A DNA stretch of 17,532 nucleotides, taken from NCBI GenBank assembly GCA_035604475.1, contig DATNIJ010000041.1:1-17532 (forward strand). The letters run 5' to 3'. Shown piece by piece: positions 13,518 to 17,532 of this stretch. Made by a program: the position numbers and the translations under genes. Under the pieces are notes generated by a model, which was not told where the DNA came from, ran no database searches, and saw only the letters and a list, made by a program, of their open reading frames with translations. Source of the DNA: DASPPM01 sp035604475 (GTDB lineage: Bacteria > Pseudomonadota > Alphaproteobacteria > JACZXZ01). Each line of letters opens with the position of its first letter. Position 1 is the first letter of the stretch.

Positions 13518-14912
13518 TCAAATCAGCTTCGCGGCACGGAGCTCGGACTCGTAATCGGCGAGTGCCAAGGCGAGGAGCTCGACGATCTCCTCGACCTCCG
13601 CCTCGCTCACGATGAGGGGCGGGGAGATCATGAGCCACTCGCCGTACTTGCCGTTGGCCGTGCGGCGCGAATAGACCAAGAGGCCGCGCTTCGCCGCAAG
13701 CTCGGCAATGCGATAGACGGCTTGACACTCGGCCGGCGGGATCGCCTTGGTCTCCTTGTTCATGACGATCTCGATCGCGAGCAGCAAGCCCTTGCCGCGC
13801 ACGTCGCCCAAGATGGCGCTCTTCGCCTTGAGCGCCTCCAGTCTCGCGCGCAGCAGCGCCCCCATCTTCTCGGCATTCGCGATCAGCCCGCGTTCGACCA
13901 TCTCGCTCACTACGGCGAAGCCGACGGCGCAGGAGAGCGGGTTGGTGACGTAGGTGTGCCCGTGCAGGAAGCCGCCCGAGGCCGCCACAGTCTCGACCAT
14001 GCGGTCGGGGGCGAGCACGGCGCCCATCGGCGTATAGCCGGCGGCGATGCCCTTGGCGAGCGTCACCATGTCCGGTCTCGCGCGCGGCCAATGGTCGGCG
14101 GCGAGGAAGCGGCCGGTGCGCCCGGCGCCGCTCATCACCTCGTCATAGATGAGGAGCACGCCGTAGCGGTCGCAGATTTCGCGCACCGCGCCATAGTAGA
14201 AGTCGGGAGCGACGAGGGCCCCCGTCGCCAGCCCGCCGACGGGCTCCATGATGAAGGCGAGGATCGTCTCCGGTCCCTCGCGGCGAATGCAGTCCTCGAG
14301 GGCCGCGACACAGGTGCCGGCATAGGAATCGGCGTCGTGGTTGGGCGGCAGGCGATAGGTGAAGGGGGCCGGCACCTTGGGCATGGTCTTCATCATCGGG
14401 CCGAAGAGGGCCTCGGAGACGGGATCGCCGGTGACGGCGAGCGCTCCGAGCGTGCCGCCGTGATAGCTGGGCTCGCGGCCGATCACCTTCCAGCGCGAGG
14501 CCTCGCCCTTGGCGACCGCATATTGGCGCGCGAGCTTCAAGGCGCTCTCCGTCGCCTCCGAGCCGCCCGAGACGAAATAGGCGCGCTCGAATCCCGCCCC
14601 CGCGAGCCCCGTGATGAGCTCGGCGAGCTTGACGTTGGCCTCGCTCTCGAACGCGCTCATATAGGCGAAGGCGGCCTTCTCCGCCTGCGCGATCATGGCC
14701 GCGAGCACGCGCTTGTTGCCGTGGCCGAGGTTGCTCGCCACCGGACCCGAGGAGGCGTCGATGTAGCGCCGCCCCTCCGTGTCCCACATATAGATGCCCT
14801 CGGCGCGCGCGATCTGCGGGCGGCGCGCCGCACCCTTCTTCAAATAGAAGATCTGGACGGGGCCGCCGTGGCCCTCAGCACCGATCGTCGGCGTTGCAAT
14901 CGCATCTGGCAT
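13518..14912 (-). CDS. Class III aminotransferase, PLP-dependent
   Basis: A 464-residue fold-type I enzyme of the omega-amino acid/beta-alanine:pyruvate aminotransferase group. Visible motifs are VSGGSEATESALKLAR (114-129), SYHGGTLGAL, the IYDEVMSGAGRTG block with Asp257, and the PLP lysine Lys287 in TLAKGIAAGYTPMGAV. Members transfer amino groups from omega-amino acids, diamines or amines to pyruvate or glyoxylate; the substrate here is unknown. ATG 14912 has a GGGAG ribosome site six bases upstream. The gene is divergent from the LeuB-like gene with only 94 bases between them, and is upstream of the class I/II aminotransferase on the same strand, so it probably leads that transcription unit. 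Confidence 0.9.
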   Translation of the reverse strand: MPDAIATPTIGAEGHGGPVQIFYLKKGAARRPQIARAEGIYMWDTEGRRYIDASSGPVASNLGHGNKRVLAAMIAQAEKAAFAYMSAFESEANVKLAELITGLAGAGFERAYFVSGGSEATESALKLARQYAVAKGEASRWKVIGREPSYHGGTLGALAVTGDPVSEALFGPMMKTMPKVPAPFTYRLPPNHDADSYAGTCVAALEDCIRREGPETILAFIMEPVGGLATGALVAPDFYYGAVREICDRYGVLLIYDEVMSGAGRTGRFLAADHWPRARPDMVTLAKGIAAGYTPMGAVLAPDRMVETVAASGGFLHGHTYVTNPLSCAVGFAVVSEMVERGLIANAEKMGALLRARLEALKAKSAILGDVRGKGLLLAIEIVMNKETKAIPPAECQAVYRIAELAAKRGLLVYSRRTANGKYGEWLMISPPLIVSEAEVEEIVELLALALADYESELRAAKLI

Positions 14913-14960
14913 GTCGCGCTCCCGTTTCCTTCACGCCAGCATAGCGGCCTCAGTCGCCGC

Positions 14961-14989
14961 GGCATAGGGGCTGGACGCGCGCACGCCAA
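14961..14989 (-). promoter_or_regulatory. Possible promoter of the class III aminotransferase gene
   Basis: On the minus strand: TTGGCG (14984-14989), exactly 17 bases, TATGCC (14961-14966). This predicts a leader of about 40 bases carrying the GGGAG ribosome site. It shares the TTGGCG box and spacing with the candidate at 6740. It lies in the short divergent interval and overlaps any control region of the LeuB-like gene. Confidence 0.4.
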
Positions 14990-15006
14990 CCTGCTTCTCT
15001 CTCGCC

Positions 15007-16125
15007 ATGGCAGGCAACCGCGCGACCCTCCTCATCATGGCCGGGGACGGCATCGGCCCCGAGGTGCTCGCCGAATCGCGGCGCATTGCCGAATGGTTCA
15101 TCCTACGGCGCGGGCTTGCGGCCGTGCTCACGGAGGAGCTCTTCGGCCTGGCCGCCTATCGCAAGCACGGCCGGCTCCTCGGCGAGGATGCGCTTCCCCG
15201 CATGCGGGCGGCCGACGCCATCCTCTTCGGCGCCACCGGCGGGCTCAGCTTTGCGGAGCTGCCGCCCGAGGTCGGCAAGTCGGACAGTCTCCTGCGCATC
15301 CGCAAGGCGCTCGACCTCTACGCCAATCTGCGCCCGATCAAGGCGCTTCCGGCGCTGGCCGAGGCCTCGACGCTGAAAGCGCGGGCGCGCGAGGGTACGG
15401 ATCTCGTCATCGTGCGCGAGCTCTCGAGCGGCATCTATTTCGGCGAGCCGCGCGGGGTCGAGACCCTTCCCGACGGGCGCAGGCGCGGCATCAACACCCA
15501 TTCCTACACGAGCGACGAGATCGAGCGCGTGGCGCGCGTCGCCTTCGAGCTCGCGCGGAAGCGGCGGAACCACGTCACCTCGGTCGACAAGGCGAACGTG
15601 ATGGAGGCGGGCAAGCTCTGGCGCGAGGTGGTCGAGGCCCTCCACGATGCCGACTACGCCGACGTAGGGCTCTCCCACATGCTCGCCGACAATTGCGCAA
15701 TGCAGCTCGTGCGCGCCCCGCACCAGTTCGACGTGCTGCTCACCGACAACCTCTTCGGCGACCTGCTCTCCGACGGTGCCGCCATGATCGCGGGCTCGCT
15801 CGGCATGCTGCCCTCGGCCTCGCTCGGCCCCGTGGGGCCCGACGGCCGCCGCTCGGCACTCTACGAGCCCGTGCACGGCAGCGCCCCCGACATCGCCGGG
15901 CGCGGCATCGCCAATCCGCTCGGCGCCATCCTGAGCTTAGCCCTCGCCCTCGAATGGTCGCTCGGCCGGCCGGCCGACGCCCGGCTCCTCGAGAGTGCGG
16001 TCGCCCGCGCGCTTGACGAGGGTGCCCGCACGGCAGACATTATGCACGCCGGTGCCAAGCAAGTGTCGACGCGTGGGATGGGGGACGCGGTGCTCGCATC
16101 CCTCGAGCGTCTCGCGCGCGGATGA
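15007..16125 (+). CDS. Isopropylmalate/isocitrate dehydrogenase family protein, LeuB-like
   Basis: A 372-residue metal- and NAD-dependent oxidative decarboxylase of the beta-hydroxyacid type. The catalytic set of isopropylmalate dehydrogenase is present at the right spacing: Arg99, Arg109, Arg137, Tyr144, Lys195 (in DKANV), Asp228, Asp252 and Asp256. The loop that recognises the isopropyl group is altered: where LeuB enzymes have a PE-x-G-x-L-L run, this protein reads GKSDSLL with one residue less, so the Glu87 equivalent of the Thermus enzyme is Ser92; LSDEAS is LSDGAA. A substrate other than 3-isopropylmalate is therefore plausible. There is no purine-rich ribosome site before ATG 15007 (CTTCTCTCTCGCC), so the message may be leaderless. 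It is 32 bases ahead of the lyase gene. Confidence 0.85.
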   Translation: MAGNRATLLIMAGDGIGPEVLAESRRIAEWFILRRGLAAVLTEELFGLAAYRKHGRLLGEDALPRMRAADAILFGATGGLSFAELPPEVGKSDSLLRIRKALDLYANLRPIKALPALAEASTLKARAREGTDLVIVRELSSGIYFGEPRGVETLPDGRRRGINTHSYTSDEIERVARVAFELARKRRNHVTSVDKANVMEAGKLWREVVEALHDADYADVGLSHMLADNCAMQLVRAPHQFDVLLTDNLFGDLLSDGAAMIAGSLGMLPSASLGPVGPDGRRSALYEPVHGSAPDIAGRGIANPLGAILSLALALEWSLGRPADARLLESAVARALDEGARTADIMHAGAKQVSTRGMGDAVLASLERLARG

Positions 16126-16157
16126 GCGAAAAAAGGCCCGATCGTTAGGAGGATGCC

Positions 16158-17066
16158 ATGACGGCTCTAGGTGTCACTGCGGCAAGCCGGCTCCGTGCGC
16201 TGATGCGCGAGCGCGGCATGATCACGGCTCCCGGTGCTTATGATTGCATCGGCGCGCGGCTCATCGAGCAGGCGGGCTTCGCGGCCGTCTATATGACCGG
16301 CGCCGGCACGGCGGCGACGCTCGGCTATCCCGACTTCGGCCTTCTCACCATGACGGAGATGGTCGAGAACGCCGGCCGCCTCGCCGCGGCGGTGACAATC
16401 CCGGTAGTCGCCGACGCGGACACCGGCTACGGCAACGAGCTCAACGTGGTGCGCACGGTGCGCGAGTACGAGAAGCGCGGGGTCGCCGGCATCCACATCG
16501 AGGACCAGGGCTTCCCCAAGCGCTGCGGCCACCTCGACAACAAGGAGATCATCTCCCTCGAGGACTATCTCGCCAAGATCCGCGCGGCCGCCTCGGCCAA
16601 GAAGAGCCCGGACTTCGTCATCATCGCGCGCACCGACTCGCGCGCCTCCCAGGGCCTCGAGGAGGCGGTCAGGCGCGCCAACGCCTCGCTCGACGCGGGG
16701 GCCGACATGGCCTTCATCGAGGCCCCGCAGACGGCCGAGGAGGTCGCCGCCATCCCGCGCCTGGTCAAGGGGCCCTGCCTGCTCAACGTGGTGTGGGGCG
16801 GCAAGACGCCCACCCTCGATCTCGCCGAGGCCGAGAAGCTCGGCTTCAAGCTCGCCATCCTGCCGGGCCTGCTCTTCAAGGGTGCCATGAATGCCTTCGA
16901 TGCGCTGCTGCAAGAGGTGAAGGCGACCAGGCGTCATCCGGCGATGGGAGCGACGGTGCGGGAGGTCTTCCGCCGCATGGGTGCGGACGAGTGGGAGCCC
17001 TTGCGCGAGCGCTTCCGCGATGCATCTCCCGCGGAGCTCGCGCGCCGCAAGCCCGCGGCGGAATAA
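16158..17066 (+). CDS. Isocitrate lyase/PEP mutase superfamily lyase, PrpB/dimethylmalate lyase-like
   Basis: A 302-residue TIM-barrel lyase. Key residues are visible: Asp86 and Asp88 in VVADADTGYGN, Glu115 and Asp116 in IHIEDQ, the catalytic loop KRCGH (121-125) with Cys123, and Arg158 in IIARTD. KRCGH marks true C-C lyases (methylisocitrate lyase, dimethylmalate lyase) rather than PEP mutases or oxaloacetate hydrolases. The length fits PrpB. In place of the SGGG of PrpB it has MTGAGTAATLGYPDFG, so substrate preference may differ. The predicted reaction is retro-Claisen cleavage of a 2-substituted malate or isocitrate to pyruvate or glyoxylate plus a second acid. A strong AGGAGG site (16147-16152) fixes ATG 16158. 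It lies between LeuB-like and LeuC-like genes, without PrpC or PrpD in view. Confidence 0.87.
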   Translation: MTALGVTAASRLRALMRERGMITAPGAYDCIGARLIEQAGFAAVYMTGAGTAATLGYPDFGLLTMTEMVENAGRLAAAVTIPVVADADTGYGNELNVVRTVREYEKRGVAGIHIEDQGFPKRCGHLDNKEIISLEDYLAKIRAAASAKKSPDFVIIARTDSRASQGLEEAVRRANASLDAGADMAFIEAPQTAEEVAAIPRLVKGPCLLNVVWGGKTPTLDLAEAEKLGFKLAILPGLLFKGAMNAFDALLQEVKATRRHPAMGATVREVFRRMGADEWEPLRERFRDASPAELARRKPAAE

Positions 17067-17083
17067 CGGAGCGGGAGGCCGCC

Positions 17084-17532
17084 ATGACGATCGCGACGGC
17101 GACGGCGCCGCAGACACTCTTCGAGAAGATCTGGGAGCGCCACAAGATCGTCGAGCGCGACGACGGGCAGACGCTCCTCTACATCGACCGCCACCTGATC
17201 CACGACGGCTCGCGCCATGCCTTCGAGGTCCTGGCCGAGCGGGGTCTCAAGCTGCGCCGGCCCGAGCGCACCTTCGCTACACCGGACCATTACGTGCCGA
17301 CGGCAAGCCGCGACGTCTCGACGATCGCCGATCCCGAGGCGCGCGGCATGGTCGAGTCGATCGCGCTCAACGCGGCCAAGCACGGGGTGATCATCTTCGA
17401 CCTGGGCGACCCGCGCCAGGGCATCGTCCACGTCGTCGGTCCCGAGCAGGGCCTGACCCAGCCGGGCATCACCTTGGTGTGCGGCGATTCGCACACCTCG
17501 ACCCATGGCGCCCTCGGCGCACTCGCCTTCGG
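17084..17532 (+). CDS. 3-Isopropylmalate dehydratase large subunit-like (LeuC family), N-terminal part
   Basis: The first 149 codons; the gene runs off the window. The sequence follows the aconitase-superfamily LeuC pattern: TLFEKIWERHKIV, LLYIDRHLIHD, DHYVPT, RQGIVHVVGPEQGLTQPG and CGDSHTSTHGALGALAF (133-149), in which the Asp-Ser-His-Thr-Ser residues belong to the active site around the 4Fe-4S cluster. The cluster cysteines lie beyond the window. DHYVPT in place of the usual DHNVPT, and a shortened region after it, suggest a paralogous branch. A GGGAGG site (17073-17078) precedes ATG 17084, and only 17 bases separate it from the lyase gene. A small subunit (LeuD-like) is expected next. It may hydrate or isomerise a substituted maleate or malate rather than isopropylmalate. 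Confidence 0.87.
   Translation, partial: MTIATATAPQTLFEKIWERHKIVERDDGQTLLYIDRHLIHDGSRHAFEVLAERGLKLRRPERTFATPDHYVPTASRDVSTIADPEARGMVESIALNAAKHGVIIFDLGDPRQGIVHVVGPEQGLTQPGITLVCGDSHTSTHGALGALAF

Noticed and set aside
13458..16016. An 852-codon open frame on the plus strand
   Set aside because: It is the complement of the class III aminotransferase gene followed by an out-of-frame reading of the LeuB-like gene; there are no domains and the composition is typical of a shadow frame.
16158..17066. Direct assignment as prpB (methylcitrate cycle)
   Set aside because: No prpC, prpD or acnD is in view and the substrate-loop region MTGAGTAA differs from the SGGG of PrpB.
15007..17532. Ordinary leucine biosynthesis operon (leuB, leuC)
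   Set aside because: A KRCGH lyase is inserted between them and the LeuB-like substrate loop differs, so I did not assign leuB or leuC symbols. It cannot be excluded without the rest of the genome.
1..17532. CRISPR arrays, tRNA or rRNA genes, integrases or prophage genes
   Set aside because: I looked for regularly spaced repeats, cloverleaf-like segments and mobile gene families on both strands and found none.

Overview
The window is a compact, GC-rich (by eye well over 60 percent) stretch of a bacterial chromosome, most like an alphaproteobacterium. The clues are the codon bias toward G/C third positions, the families present (YnjCD-type ABC transporter, FOXRED1-like oxidoreductase, adrenodoxin-type ferredoxin reductase, OmpA lipoproteins) and palindromic intergenic repeats with a CCCGC-GAAA-GCGGG core or C-rich CCCTCCCCC arms. 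I see no rRNA, tRNA, CRISPR array, transposase or phage gene. No species can be named from this alone.

Layout. 1-843: end of a YnjC-type permease overlapping a YnjD-type ABC ATPase. 884-968: paired REP-like hairpins. 998-3631: a coupled pair of uncharacterised families, DUF1800 then a Tat-exported DUF1501 protein. 3771-4193: a small NTF2/SnoaL-like protein. 4271-6672: a tandem duplication of a complete module (about 230 bases of upstream DNA, an OmpA-family lipoprotein gene and a strong intrinsic terminator); the two proteins agree almost perfectly at both ends and differ in the middle. 6814-7194: a small secreted protein of unknown function. 7306-8484 (minus): FOXRED1-like FAD oxidoreductase, divergent from a metal-binding cupin (8684-9079). 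9113-10075 (minus): a flavin reductase fused to a MarR-like domain, the C1-type reductase architecture. 10184-10281: a nested palindromic element.

From 14912 down to 10364 the minus strand carries a class III aminotransferase, a class I/II aminotransferase, an adrenodoxin-type ferredoxin reductase and an FlK-like thioesterase; the middle two are only 6 bases apart. Divergent from these, 15007 to the window end carries a LeuB-like dehydrogenase, a PrpB/dimethylmalate-lyase-like enzyme and the start of a LeuC-like dehydratase. The lyase inside a 'leu-like' set, plus an altered substrate loop in the LeuB-like protein, suggests a pathway for a substituted malate rather than ordinary leucine synthesis.

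The best candidates for something undescribed are the leuB-like/lyase/leuC-like set with its divergent aminotransferase cluster, the DUF1800/DUF1501 pair with export signal on only one partner, the tandem OmpA module with a divergent middle, and the flavin reductase-MarR fusion with no visible monooxygenase partner.
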